Shown: positions 34,008 through 43,126 of the stretch, in pieces | Layout: the number at the start of each line of letters is the position of its first letter | Numbering within the stretch: position 1 is the stretch's first letter | Source of the DNA: Chitinophaga sp. 180180018-3 | GTDB taxonomy: Bacteria > Bacteroidota > Bacteroidia > Chitinophagales > Chitinophagaceae | DNA: 64,000 nt | Direction: 5' to 3' | NCBI RefSeq assembly: GCF_037893185.1 | Contig: NZ_CP140772.1 | Span: 3,472,001 to 3,536,000, forward strand | Position numbers and translations under genes: made by a program | Notes under the pieces: generated by a model | What the model saw: only the letters and a program-made list of their open reading frames with translations | What the model was told of the DNA's origin: nothing | Databases searched by the model: none

Positions 34008-34015
34008 CAAAAGTA
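34008..34015 (-). promoter_or_regulatory. Putative -7 promoter element of mqnA
   Basis: TACTTTTG on the minus strand fits TAnnTTTG. It favours the shorter start at 33987, leaving a leader of about 15 bases. Confidence 0.45.
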
Positions 34016-34126
34016 ATTAAATCCCGGTTAACAAGTTCCAAATGAATAATTCCCTTCTGGAAACAGGAGGCAAACCGAACCTGTTACCGGTATCACCTGT
34101 TAATTGTAATACGGAATATAAACATT

Positions 34127-35464
34127 ATGCAACTACAACCATTAACTGCCATTTCTCCGCTGGACGGGCGCTATCGCAATCAACTGGAAGAGCTGGCCCA
34201 TTATTTTTCTGAATTTGCGTTGATCCGTTACCGTGTGATGGTAGAGGTGGAATATTTTATTGCACTCTCAGAACAGAAGCTGTTTACACTGCCCAAGGCA
34301 AAACATGCAGCACTTCGTAAGATCTACCAGGACTTCTCCGTAGAGAATGCGCAGCTGATCAAGGACACGGAGAAAATTACCAACCACGATGTAAAAGCAG
34401 TGGAGTATTTTCTGAAAAACGAGCTGAAGAATCTCGGGCTGGAAGACAAGCTGGAATGGGTTCATTTCGGGCTGACTTCACAAGACGTGAACAACACCGC
34501 CACCCCGCTCCTGTGGAAAGATGCGGTTGAACACGTATACATGCCTGCCATGGCTAACCTGATCCTTGAGCTGAAGAAGCTGGGGCAGTCGTGGATGAAG
34601 GTGCCTATGCTGGCCCGCACCCATGGTCAGCCTGCATCCCCCACTATCCTCGGAAAGGAAATACTGGTGTTCGTAGAGCGCCTGGAAGGACAGGTAAATC
34701 TTCTAAGCCAGGTACCGTTTGCCGCTAAGTTTGGAGGTGCTACCGGTAACTTCAACGCGCACCATGTGGCGTTTCCTAAAATCAACTGGGAGAAGTTCGG
34801 TGAGAAATTCGTCAATAATACGCTGGGATTACAGCGCATGAAATACACCACACAGATAGAGCACTACGATAATATAGCCGCCCAGTTTGATGCGCTGAAG
34901 CGTATTAATACAGTGTTGCTGGATCTGTGCCGCGACGTGTGGACCTATATCTCCATGGATTATTTCAAACAGAAGATCAAAAAGAACGAAGTAGGGTCTT
35001 CTGCCATGCCGCATAAAGTAAACCCGATTGATTTTGAAAACGCAGAAGGCAACCTGGGATTGGCTAACGCCGTGTTTGAGCATTTGAGTGCGAAGCTGCC
35101 GGTATCACGCCTGCAGCGCGATCTGACTGATTCTACCGTGTTGCGTAACCTGGGCGTTCCATTCGGGCATACCCTGCTCGCCACTAAATCTATTCAGAAA
35201 GGCCTCGGTAAACTGATCCTCAATGAAGCCAAACTGAAACAGGACCTGGATAACAACTGGGCGGTTGTAGCAGAAGCTATACAGACAGTACTGCGCAGGG
35301 AAAACTATCCGCAACCATATGAAGCGTTGAAAGAGCTTACCCGTGGCGGCGAACAGATTACCCAGAAAACCATACATAAATTCGTAGACGGCCTGAGTAT
35401 CAGCGCTGCGCTGAAGAAAGAGTTAAAGGCGATAACGCCGCATAACTATACAGGGCTGTGGTAA
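34127..35464 (+). CDS. purB: Adenylosuccinate lyase
   Basis: 445 residues, E. coli-like in length and sequence. It starts LTAISPLDGRYRNQ and has the fumarase/aspartase superfamily signature SSAMPHKVNPIDFENAEGN, whose serine is the catalytic base; other active-site parts are LTSQDVNNTA and ARTHGQPASP. It cleaves adenylosuccinate to AMP and SAICAR to AICAR, both releasing fumarate, in purine synthesis. Single gene; its TAA abuts the left arm of palindrome R4. Confidence 0.96.
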   Translation: MQLQPLTAISPLDGRYRNQLEELAHYFSEFALIRYRVMVEVEYFIALSEQKLFTLPKAKHAALRKIYQDFSVENAQLIKDTEKITNHDVKAVEYFLKNELKNLGLEDKLEWVHFGLTSQDVNNTATPLLWKDAVEHVYMPAMANLILELKKLGQSWMKVPMLARTHGQPASPTILGKEILVFVERLEGQVNLLSQVPFAAKFGGATGNFNAHHVAFPKINWEKFGEKFVNNTLGLQRMKYTTQIEHYDNIAAQFDALKRINTVLLDLCRDVWTYISMDYFKQKIKKNEVGSSAMPHKVNPIDFENAEGNLGLANAVFEHLSAKLPVSRLQRDLTDSTVLRNLGVPFGHTLLATKSIQKGLGKLILNEAKLKQDLDNNWAVVAEAIQTVLRRENYPQPYEALKELTRGGEQITQKTIHKFVDGLSISAALKKELKAITPHNYTGLW

Positions 35465-35578
35465 TTAAGAATGTGGAATGTGGAATTAAGAAAATGCAGC
35501 GGAGATAGTAAACGCGAATACCAAATTCGCTGCTATCTTCGCTGCATTTTCTTAATTCCACATTCTATATTCTTAATT
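35463..35578. repeat. Palindromic intergenic element R4
   Basis: Arms 35463-35508 and 35533-35578 match at 43 of 46 positions. Outer part AATTAAGAAT repeats, inner part AAAATGCAGCGGAGATAG, then an inner stem GCGAAT/ATTCGC around the loop. The sequence from GAATTAAGAAAATGC to GCGAATA is nearly identical to R5, 2.1 kb away. It starts in the purB stop codon. Good hairpin in both directions. Confidence 0.9.
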
Positions 35579-35950
35579 CTCTCCTGACTCCCGAAAGCAA
35601 TTCATTCTGCGATTAATGCGTTTTGCGGCCCTTAGGCGCTGGTTTAACAAACGCTGATGTATTAATTTTTATCATCTATATACAAATTCCTACTCCTGCT
35701 ATCAGCTGGTGGTATCGGCAATTTCAATTGTCTGTGGGATAAATTGTTTAGGTAACATCAGGGCGAAGGCCCATACAATTGTTGATATTGATATAATTTT
35801 ATAAAGACAAAATTGCTTGAAATCTACCGGAATACCGGTGTATAAAACAGCTATGGGGTAGGTTTTAAAAGCAATACAAATATATGAAATAAGCTAGTAT
35901 TATAGAATAATCACAAGCATTTTTTTGTTAATAAGTAGTTAAGAGAGCAT
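35579..35950. other. Gene-free intergenic stretch
   Basis: Between R4 and the YraN gene I find no gene with a start codon. On the minus strand a 64-codon frame (about 35885 down to 35695) is free of stops and ends FALMLPKQ..ADTTS, but has no start codon until its last 18 codons. The short palindrome ACCGG-AATA-CCGGT lies at about 35826-35839. No TAnnTTTG promoter seen. Confidence 0.5.
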
Positions 35951-36301
35951 TCAGAAGACATCTCTGAAATGCACCAGTTCATACTCTTTTTCCTGGAATG
36001 TGATAGCGATGATATCGAATCGGATTGTTGCGGGCGACAGGTTGAAATGATGCAGGTAATCGGTGGCTACACTACGGATATGTTCCTGTTTACGGCCGTT
36101 TACGGCTTCCTCCGGCCAGCCAAAGCGGTTAGTGTTACGGGTTTTTACTTCGATGAAAAACAGGTGTCCGTTTTTTTCGGCAATAATATCTATTTCCCGT
36201 TTCCCTGACTTCCAGTTTACATGCAGGATCTTGCAGTATTGGGCAACATAGGCCCTGGCAATTATTTCGCCTTGTTTACCAAGGCTTATATGGTTTTCCA
36301 T
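35951..36301 (-). CDS. YraN/UPF0102 endonuclease-like protein
   Basis: 116 residues with the restriction-endonuclease-like core of the UPF0102 family: KQGEIIARAYV, NWKSGKREIDIIAEKNG and LFFIEVKTRNTNRFG, where Asp and the E-x-K carry the nuclease signature. The family is widespread and its cellular role, probably in DNA processing or transformation-related repair, is not settled. Length is normal. It diverges from manA. Confidence 0.9.
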   Translation of the reverse strand: MENHISLGKQGEIIARAYVAQYCKILHVNWKSGKREIDIIAEKNGHLFFIEVKTRNTNRFGWPEEAVNGRKQEHIRSVATDYLHHFNLSPATIRFDIIAITFQEKEYELVHFRDVF

Positions 36302-36364
36302 AAAATATCAGTACGGGTTTTACAAACAATTATATACAGGTCTGAAATTGTTCAGCTTAACGCT

Positions 36365-36372
36365 TATTTTTG
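36365..36372 (+). promoter_or_regulatory. Putative -7 promoter element of manA
   Basis: TATTTTTG fits TAnnTTTG. Transcription would start near 36379, about 50 bases before the ATG at 36430, and this argues against an upstream TTG start at 36370. No good -33 element at 19 bases. Confidence 0.4.
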
Positions 36373-36429
36373 CAGGCATATAAATTTATTAAATCTCTGT
36401 TATTTAACAAGTTAAACAGATTACTATAT

Positions 36430-37626
36430 ATGAACTTATTTAGACTGGAAGGGAAAGTACAACACTATGCCTGGGGCGGATACAGGTATATTCCCGAATT
36501 GTTGGGAATAACGCCTGGCGACAAGCCCAGCGCTGAATACTGGATGGGGGCTCATGCCAGCGCACCTTCCACCATTACCACTGCTGAAGGTGCTGTAGCA
36601 TTGAACCAGCTTATACAGCAGGATCCGGTACATATTACCGGCCCTGCAGTGTGGGAGCGTTTTAAAGAATTGCCTTTTTTGTTTAAGATACTGGATGTAA
36701 AGGATATGCTGTCTATACAGGTGCACCCCACTAAAACCGAAGCTGAGAAAGGTTTTGCGAGGGAAAACGCCGAAGGCATTCCATTGAATGCGCCACATCG
36801 CAACTACAAAGATGATAACCACAAACCGGAGATCATGGTGGCGCTGAGTGAGTTTTACCTGTTGCATGGCTTCCTGCCGCATGAGCAGTTACGCCAGGTG
36901 CTCACTACCGTACCTGAGTTCACCTCACTGGTAAGTATATACGAAAAAGAGGGATACTATGGACTTTATAAGAGCGTGATGGAGATGCCACAGTCGCTGG
37001 TAAATATTATCCTTCGCCCGCTTACAGACCGTATGATCCCTGCTTATAAAGCCAATCAGCTTCCTAAAACAGATCCGGGTTTCTGGGCGGCAAGAGCAGT
37101 TTTAAACGACCCTGGCAGCAAAGAAAAACTCGATAGAGGTATCTTCTCTATATACTTCTTCAATATCATGAAAGTGCAGCCAGGCGAAGCGGTGTTTCAG
37201 GATGCAGGCATTCCGCACGCCTACCTCGAAGGCCAGAATGTAGAGTTGATGGCTAACTCCGACAATGTGCTACGTGGAGGGCTTACTCCGAAACATGTGG
37301 ATGTACCCGAGCTGTTGAAACACACCCGGTTTGAAGGCGTACATCCTGTTGTGCTCAAAGGTGATCTGAGCAGTGATGGTCTGGAAAGAATCTACAAAAC
37401 TCCGGCTCCGGATTTTGAAGTAAGTAAAATAAATCTTCATGCCGGTCAGGTATATAAACACACTGCTAAAGCTGCAGAGATATTGATTGTCATCAGCGGA
37501 ACTGCCACCATTAAAGGCGACGCCACATTGGATCTTCGCAAGGGACAATCTGTATTTACTGTTTACGGCGCGTCTTATGAGATAAGTACAGATGGAGAGG
37601 TTGAAATATATAAGGCAAGTAATTAA
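36430..37626 (+). CDS. manA: Mannose-6-phosphate isomerase, class I
   Basis: 398 residues, starting MNLFRLEGKVQHYAWGG. Zinc-site residues are in SIQVHPTKTEAEKG and KPEIMVAL, and the C-terminal cupin has AGIPHAYLEGQNVELMANSDNVLRGGLTPKH, written here in pieces: GIPHAYLEGQN, ELMANSDNVL, GGLTPKHVD. It interconverts mannose-6-phosphate and fructose-6-phosphate for GDP-mannose synthesis. The ATG at 36430 is used instead of an in-frame TTG at 36370, which overlaps a promoter element. Length is typical of the type found in Bacteroidota. Confidence 0.95.
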   Translation: MNLFRLEGKVQHYAWGGYRYIPELLGITPGDKPSAEYWMGAHASAPSTITTAEGAVALNQLIQQDPVHITGPAVWERFKELPFLFKILDVKDMLSIQVHPTKTEAEKGFARENAEGIPLNAPHRNYKDDNHKPEIMVALSEFYLLHGFLPHEQLRQVLTTVPEFTSLVSIYEKEGYYGLYKSVMEMPQSLVNIILRPLTDRMIPAYKANQLPKTDPGFWAARAVLNDPGSKEKLDRGIFSIYFFNIMKVQPGEAVFQDAGIPHAYLEGQNVELMANSDNVLRGGLTPKHVDVPELLKHTRFEGVHPVVLKGDLSSDGLERIYKTPAPDFEVSKINLHAGQVYKHTAKAAEILIVISGTATIKGDATLDLRKGQSVFTVYGASYEISTDGEVEIYKASN

Positions 37627-37632
37627 TTAGGA

Positions 37633-37732
37633 ATATAGAAAGAAGAATTAAGAAAATGCGGCGGAGATAGTAAACGCGAATATTGAATTCGCTACTATCT
37701 CCGCCGCATTTTCTTAATTCTTCTTTCTATAT
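37633..37732. repeat. Palindromic intergenic element R5
   Basis: Perfect 40-base arms (37633-37672 and 37693-37732) around a 20-base centre that contains a further GCGAAT/ATTCGC stem. The core AAAATGCGGCGGAGATAGTA and the flanking GAATTAAG match R4. It sits between the convergent manA and oxidoreductase genes; the oxidoreductase stop codon is 2 bases from its right end. Perfection of the arms suggests recent origin or ongoing correction. Confidence 0.93.
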
Positions 37733-37734
37733 GC

Positions 37735-38688
37735 TTAAATTATTTTTATCACCGTTTTCCCCTTCCCTTTTCCCTGCCGGCTCAGTGCGATGGCGGCGGG
37801 AGCATCTTCCAGGCGGATTGTATTTTCCAGGGGAACGATCAGGTCTCCGCGGTCGATGATAAGAGATATGGTATCCAGAGAAGCAGCACTGCCGCGTGTT
37901 TCAAAGTTACCCCCCCGGATGTTTTTGGATTGGAGATCCTCATCTTTCGCTACAAATTGGGTAGTGAATGCCGCACCGCCGATTTGAACGAGTGTAAGAT
38001 TGGCGGCGAAGGTATCGGCGTTGCCGACCAGGTCCATCAGGGCATCTATACCACCGGGATATTTAGCGCTGACCTGATCAATCAGCGGCGCTTCCTTGTA
38101 GTTAATGGTAACTGTGGCACCCAGCTTTTTCATTCTCTCTGCGGCAGCAGCATCGGATACCGTGGCAATTACTTCCAGCCCCTGCGCAGCGGCCAGTTGC
38201 ACGGCAAAAGAGCCCACACCGCCAGTGGCGCCGTTGATCAGCAGGGTGTCGCCCTTGTCCAGGTCCAATTTATCCAGTAATTGCTGGGCGGTCATGCCAG
38301 CTGTAGGAACAGCGGCTGCTTCTACAGCCGACAGTGACACCGGCGCTTTTGTAATTCCTGACTTTTCTGGTACAATAGCATATTCTGCATAAGACCCTTC
38401 ACCGATGGGAGAATGAATGAATTGCCCGTATACCCTGTCGCCTGCTTTAAAGCGGGTAACGCCCTCTCCTACTTCTTCTACGGTACCAGCACCATCCACT
38501 CCCATTATCAGCGGGAACTGGTGCGCTGTTTTTCCATCGTTCATAATCCCATCGATCATTTTCCAATCGAACGGATTCATTCCGGCTGCTGCTACTTTAA
38601 TCAATACAGTGCCTGGTCTTACTACCGGTTTGGGCAGATCCATCAATACCGGAGTGTCTTTGAATTGCGATACGGCAACGGCTTTCAT
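37735..38688 (-). CDS. NADP-dependent quinone oxidoreductase-like (zinc-free MDR)
   Basis: 317 residues of the zinc-independent quinone reductase branch: MNPFDWKMIDG, PLIMGVDGAGTVEEVGEGV with Asp in place of the zinc-site Glu, GDRVYGQF, and the NADPH motif LLINGATGGVGSFAVQLA. It reduces quinones or enones with NADPH. It stands alone. It differs from the dehydrogenase at 11534 by having a normal GxxGxxG motif and lacking the Cys in the first ligand position. Confidence 0.92.
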   Translation of the reverse strand: MKAVAVSQFKDTPVLMDLPKPVVRPGTVLIKVAAAGMNPFDWKMIDGIMNDGKTAHQFPLIMGVDGAGTVEEVGEGVTRFKAGDRVYGQFIHSPIGEGSYAEYAIVPEKSGITKAPVSLSAVEAAAVPTAGMTAQQLLDKLDLDKGDTLLINGATGGVGSFAVQLAAAQGLEVIATVSDAAAAERMKKLGATVTINYKEAPLIDQVSAKYPGGIDALMDLVGNADTFAANLTLVQIGGAAFTTQFVAKDEDLQSKNIRGGNFETRGSAASLDTISLIIDRGDLIVPLENTIRLEDAPAAIALSRQGKGKGKTVIKII

Positions 38689-38714
38689 AATATTTGTTTT
38701 TATATCAGGATATA

Positions 38715-41318
38715 TTACAACCTCGGATCAACCGGCTCACTTTCCAGTGCTAAAATACCGAATACGTATTGATGTACCGCCTGAAGTGGCTCTTTATTTA
38801 CGAATCGTTCCAGCGCTTCCAATCCCAGCGCGAATTCTCTCAATGCCAGGGAACGCTTGCCTGATAATTTACGACTGCGCAGTCTGACCAGATTTCCTGG
38901 GGTATCATATTCCGGGCCATAAATAATGCGCAGGTATTCTTTACCACGGATCTTTATGGCTGGCTGGATCAATCCTTTTGCATCTTTTGTCAGAAAAGTC
39001 CACGGCTTGATTACCATCCCTTCTCCACCGGTAGCCGTAAGGCTTTCCCACCAGTGGATGGCTGTTTGTTCACTGGCTGCATTACCAATTTCCACGATCC
39101 GGAAAGGCGTAGCCATCAGGAATTGTTCGTCGCCTGCGCAGATCTTTGCGATAGTATTCATGTGCCACTCGTGATCCTGATGGAACCAGGTTTTACCTTC
39201 GGTGGCCAGGATATGAAATGGCGCCAGCTTATAATCGTCCAGCGATTGTACCGGCCAGCAGTATTCCTGGTAGGCCTTTATGTAGCTGTTGGTTTGTTCC
39301 AGGCGACGGGTATATTGTTCCAGCAGCGCCTGTGCAGGTACATTGCCGGTTACGGCCTGTTCCAGCGCAGTCACCACATCGGGCAGGGCGTGGCTTGCCG
39401 CACTGCCCACGGCAGCGTACTGCTGCTGCAGCAAAGCCTGGGCTTTGGCGCTCCAGGGCATCAGCTCCGCATCGAGGCATACCCAGTCGGTTTCAAAGGT
39501 ATCGTAGAAACCCGTGTTGATCAGGGCCGCATTGACGCGGGCAATAAAGGCCTGTTCCATTGCTTTGTCAGTGAAAAAGCTACGGCCTGTTCTCGTATAT
39601 ACGACACCGTTACCTTCGTTCGTAACGCCGAAATGCTTTGTGGCGGCCTGTTCATCTTTACAAACAATTACTACGGCGCGGGAGCCCATATGCTTTTCTT
39701 CACAAACAACCTTCGTTACTCCTGCTTCCCGATAATACTGAATGCCTTCGGCGGGATGTTCCAGCATGTTTTCTTCCTGGCTTGTTTCAGCCGGCGACAT
39801 CGTGGGAGGCAGATAGATCAGCCACCTCGGGTTGATGGCAAACCGGCTCATGGCTTCGAGCGCCGCCGCACTGTTTTCTTCCCTTATTGTAACGCTGTGG
39901 CTATAGCGGGTTTGCAGGATCTGGCGCCCTGTAAAGTTTGCTATATCCAGTACGTCATCGTACTGTTGTTGTGCACTGAGCGGACTTGACGCGTTATAGC
40001 CGATTGGCCGGGCCGGCGCTGCATATTGCTCCAGCGCAGGCACCGATACCAGCACCCGCTCTGGATATTGTAAAGCCGTCAGCGAAGCGCCGAATACGCA
40101 ACCGGTATCAATGTCTATCGTATTGTTTAGCCATTGCGCTTCTGGTACCGGCGTATGGCCGTAAACCACCATTGCGCGGCCGTTGTATTCCAATGCCCAG
40201 TTGTAGCGGACGGGCAGGCCAAATTCATCTGTTTCTCCGGTAGTTTCTCCATATAAACAGAACTCTCTGACAGCACCGGAGCCGCGGCCGTGCATGCTCT
40301 CTTTCAAGCCGGCATGGGCTACTACCAGCTTGCCATCGTCCAACACGTAGTGGCTGACCAGCCCATCTATGAATTTCTTCACTGTTTCCAGGAACTCCGG
40401 GGGTTCACTCATCAGCTGCGTGACCGTTTGTTCGAGGCCATGCCTGAGCTGCACATTTTTGCCGTTCAGGTACCGAAGCAATTTGATATCGTGATTGCCT
40501 GGAACGCAGAAGCCCTGCCCCTTCCCTACTATATCCATCACGAGGCGCAATACCTGTGGCGATTTTGGTCCGCGATCTACCAGGTCGCCCAGGAAGAGAG
40601 GTTTGCGGAAAATCGTTTGTCCGTTATCGTTAGTCACCGCCGGAGCGCTGAGCAGGGTGTAATGCTGCCTGTCTACTTCATACTCTAATTTCTCCAACAG
40701 GTTACATAGCTCATCGTAGCAGCCATGTACATCTCCGATGATATCGAATGGCCCGTGCTCGTCTTTCTTATTGTTATATAAGGCAGTGCGTTTAATACTT
40801 TCCAGCTGATCCACTTCTTCCTGTGAGCGCAGTTCAAAGATGTGGCGGAAGCCTTCGTCCTTCAGCCCCCGCAGGCCACGTTTGAGCTGACTGAGCTGCT
40901 GCGGTATTACATGTCTTCCAAAATTACGATCACTACGCTGGTCATTTCTGTCCTGGCAGAGCCGCTCCGGCAGATTCAGCACAATGGCCACCGGCAGCAC
41001 ATGATATTCCCTTGCCAGGCGGATCCAGTCCCTACGCGCTTCTTCCTGCACATTGGTAGCATCTATCACCGTGAGTTTGCCCAGCTTCAACCGCTTGGCG
41101 GCGATAAAGCGAACCAGCTCAAAGGCATCCGGCGACACTAATTGATTATTGTCGTCGTCGCTGATCAAACCACGACAGGTATCTGATGAAATAATTTCTG
41201 TGGGTTTAAAAAACTTCCTGGCAAATGTTGATTTGCCTGCACCGGACGGGCCGATCAAAACGACCAGCGACAGCTCCGGTATAGTGATATTTGATAGTTT
41301 AGTATTTCTGCGAGCCAT
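38715..41318 (-). CDS. Polynucleotide kinase-phosphatase-ligase (bacterial Pnkp, RNA repair)
   Basis: 867 residues, matching the ~870 of Clostridium thermocellum Pnkp. Three enzymes in order: a P-loop 5'-kinase (LIGPSGAGKST, residues 21-31), a calcineurin-type 2',3'-phosphatase (IIGDVHGCYDE near 190, GDLVDRGPKS, GNHD near 273) and an adenylyltransferase (EEKHMGSRAVV near 541, the nucleotidyl lysine). It heals broken RNA ends and, with Hen1, seals and marks them. The gene is last in an operon with hen1 and two nucleotidyltransferases; its ATG overlaps the previous stop by 20 bases. Confidence 0.94.
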   Translation of the reverse strand: MARRNTKLSNITIPELSLVVLIGPSGAGKSTFARKFFKPTEIISSDTCRGLISDDDNNQLVSPDAFELVRFIAAKRLKLGKLTVIDATNVQEEARRDWIRLAREYHVLPVAIVLNLPERLCQDRNDQRSDRNFGRHVIPQQLSQLKRGLRGLKDEGFRHIFELRSQEEVDQLESIKRTALYNNKKDEHGPFDIIGDVHGCYDELCNLLEKLEYEVDRQHYTLLSAPAVTNDNGQTIFRKPLFLGDLVDRGPKSPQVLRLVMDIVGKGQGFCVPGNHDIKLLRYLNGKNVQLRHGLEQTVTQLMSEPPEFLETVKKFIDGLVSHYVLDDGKLVVAHAGLKESMHGRGSGAVREFCLYGETTGETDEFGLPVRYNWALEYNGRAMVVYGHTPVPEAQWLNNTIDIDTGCVFGASLTALQYPERVLVSVPALEQYAAPARPIGYNASSPLSAQQQYDDVLDIANFTGRQILQTRYSHSVTIREENSAAALEAMSRFAINPRWLIYLPPTMSPAETSQEENMLEHPAEGIQYYREAGVTKVVCEEKHMGSRAVVIVCKDEQAATKHFGVTNEGNGVVYTRTGRSFFTDKAMEQAFIARVNAALINTGFYDTFETDWVCLDAELMPWSAKAQALLQQQYAAVGSAASHALPDVVTALEQAVTGNVPAQALLEQYTRRLEQTNSYIKAYQEYCWPVQSLDDYKLAPFHILATEGKTWFHQDHEWHMNTIAKICAGDEQFLMATPFRIVEIGNAASEQTAIHWWESLTATGGEGMVIKPWTFLTKDAKGLIQPAIKIRGKEYLRIIYGPEYDTPGNLVRLRSRKLSGKRSLALREFALGLEALERFVNKEPLQAVHQYVFGILALESEPVDPRL

Positions 41319-42375
41319 AAAACTCTTCTCGTATTCTTATCAGCAGTGATGCAGTCAGTTCAGCATCCGGTTGTTCCGGAAGATCTGATGCAGCATACAG
41401 CTGTTCCATGTTATATAATTTTTCTGCGGCCATTTCCAGCAGCGTATCATATGCAAATTCGCCGTTCCTGATGCGCAACAGGAAATCACGGTCCGTGCGG
41501 AATACCCGTACTTCCTTGTATTTAGCGATTTCCTCCGCCATAGTGAGCAGGCGGAAAGTATGCATCATGTGTTTACTGTCGTAATCGGCACCCAGAGCTT
41601 TGTTATGCTCATAACGGGCTTCATTCCGGTTCTCCCGCCACTCCTGATAAGCTGCAAACTCCTTGCAGTAAACGGAGTAGCCGTCTTTGTTGAAATGCAT
41701 CACCGTGAGCGGTGTCAGGCCTTTCGGCACGGCGCTCAATTGTACATCGTTGGCATCATGTCCGGAAAAGATTCCTTTGAACTTTACCCCGCTGTCTTCG
41801 TGCGTATGATAGAGCGCGTAGGTATCCCTGAAATGATCGATCTTTACCAGACCACAATCTTCCTGCCTGTATGCATTTTCGTGTAGCCATTCACGTAATG
41901 GTGTGCTTTGACCATTAGTCAGCACATAACAAAACTCAAATACATCTTTCCTGGTATCAGGAAACTGCTGATTGATCTTTTTGTTGAGCCCCTTCGCCTT
42001 TTTTATCTGTGCTTTGGCGTATCCGGCAAAGGTTTCCAGACAAAGGCGCGACAGGAAGTCCTGCGGCCTGATGAGCTCCATCAGCGGGTGACGGTACAAC
42101 TGGTTCTCCACCGGCGTACTCAACAGTTCCAGTATATTCGGATTGTTCTTTTCGAGCAGTTCCAGGAAGCGTTTGATTTCAAAATATACCTCATCATGAC
42201 TTTCATTTTCCACCTGGGGGGTATAATGCATACCATACAGTTCTGTACGGGGTAAAATAAAGATGCCTTTTATATCTGTATCGGAAGTGGGCAGCTGCAG
42301 GTTATACGCCCTGCTGCCGCTGATACATTCCAGCAGGATATATTCTCTTTGTTGCCGCAATGCTTCAATTGTCAT
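41299..42375 (-). CDS. Predicted nucleotidyltransferase (YcgL/COG3541-type), RNA-repair operon
   Basis: 358 residues with the DNA polymerase beta-type core LLECISGSRAYNLQLPTSDTDIKG: a GS motif and a TDxD metal site near residues 20-35. A helical region follows. It is a paralogue of the preceding 253-residue protein. The ATG at 42375 (11-base overlap with the upstream stop) is preferred to one at 42420. Proteins of this type are predicted to add nucleotides to RNA or proteins; the exact activity is not known. Placement between hen1 and pnkp argues for RNA ends as substrate, for example regrowing or tagging a damaged 3' end (inference). Confidence 0.85.
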   Translation of the reverse strand: MTIEALRQQREYILLECISGSRAYNLQLPTSDTDIKGIFILPRTELYGMHYTPQVENESHDEVYFEIKRFLELLEKNNPNILELLSTPVENQLYRHPLMELIRPQDFLSRLCLETFAGYAKAQIKKAKGLNKKINQQFPDTRKDVFEFCYVLTNGQSTPLREWLHENAYRQEDCGLVKIDHFRDTYALYHTHEDSGVKFKGIFSGHDANDVQLSAVPKGLTPLTVMHFNKDGYSVYCKEFAAYQEWRENRNEARYEHNKALGADYDSKHMMHTFRLLTMAEEIAKYKEVRVFRTDRDFLLRIRNGEFAYDTLLEMAAEKLYNMEQLYAASDLPEQPDAELTASLLIRIREEFYGSQKY

Positions 42376-43126
42376 ATGCGATATATTTCCTGAAAATGCC
42401 GTCGAGTTCCGCGATATCATTTTTCACAGGCTCCAGGTCGGCCGATTGTGCCCGGCATTCCTCCAGTGTGGCGGCCATCCATTGATGCAGCGGTTCTATG
42501 GGAGGAATAACGGTTTGCTCGTCGGACCGGGCTTTCAGTTCCAGGAGCTGATCTATTGCAGCCTGTATATCCGCGTTGGTGATCAGGGTACGCAGATGTG
42601 CAAACTCCATTGGCGGCACGCCTTTCCCGGCTTGTATCCAAAGGCAGGCCAGCAAAGGCCTGAGCACATAGAAATATTTCTTCAGTTTAATGGAACTACC
42701 CGATAGTTCATTCGTAAATACATTATGGGCCATCGACAAATAGTGATGACCTCCGGCACGGGGCGAAAAATACGCAGGCATCAGGCCGGTTAATGTCTCC
42801 CTGAAATCAGTATGTTCTATATAAACAATGGGCGATTGAAGCCATTCGTAAAGAGGGGCATTGGACTTCATGAAAAGCTGCAGGGCTTTCCGGATATCCC
42901 AGCCGCTGATATCGAGCACTTCATCCACCGGTAATTCAAGTACATCCCGCTGATCGACGATACTCAGGTAGCTATCCCGTTCCCGGGCATAGATATAACG
43001 AACATCGTAGTCGCTATCCGGCGATGCAAAGCCCCAGGCGCGGCTGCCCGACTCGCAGGCATATAATACCTTCACCTGATTTTCTTCTTCCAGTTCTTTT
43101 ATTTTCTCGAGAATTATGTCTTTCAT
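42365..43126 (-). CDS. Predicted nucleotidyltransferase, second copy, RNA-repair operon
   Basis: 253 residues. The nucleotidyltransferase core reads ACESGSRAWGFASPDSDYDVR (GS motif followed by SDYD), longer than the minimal antitoxin-type MNT proteins, with a helical C-terminal part. It overlaps the hen1 stop by 4 bases (ATGA) and the next nucleotidyltransferase gene by 11, so all four genes are translated as one unit. It shares the core with its neighbour but only about half the rest, so the two may act as a heteromer or on different ends. Substrate unknown. Confidence 0.87.
   Translation of the reverse strand: MKDIILEKIKELEEENQVKVLYACESGSRAWGFASPDSDYDVRYIYARERDSYLSIVDQRDVLELPVDEVLDISGWDIRKALQLFMKSNAPLYEWLQSPIVYIEHTDFRETLTGLMPAYFSPRAGGHHYLSMAHNVFTNELSGSSIKLKKYFYVLRPLLACLWIQAGKGVPPMEFAHLRTLITNADIQAAIDQLLELKARSDEQTVIPPIEPLHQWMAATLEECRAQSADLEPVKNDIAELDGIFRKYIAYDN

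Noticed and set aside
35695-35885. 64-codon stop-free frame on the minus strand after R4
   Set aside because: No start codon except one 18 codons from its end, no recognisable similarity, and the plus strand is also open there.
36370-36429. TTG start for manA 20 codons upstream
   Set aside because: It overlaps the TATTTTTG promoter element and the ATG at 36430 begins exactly where class I ManA proteins do.
39054-39989. Long frames opposite pnkp, and likewise opposite the GH15 gene (15825-16580, 17016-17609) and other genes
   Set aside because: They are shadows of well-identified genes on the other strand and have no domain features.
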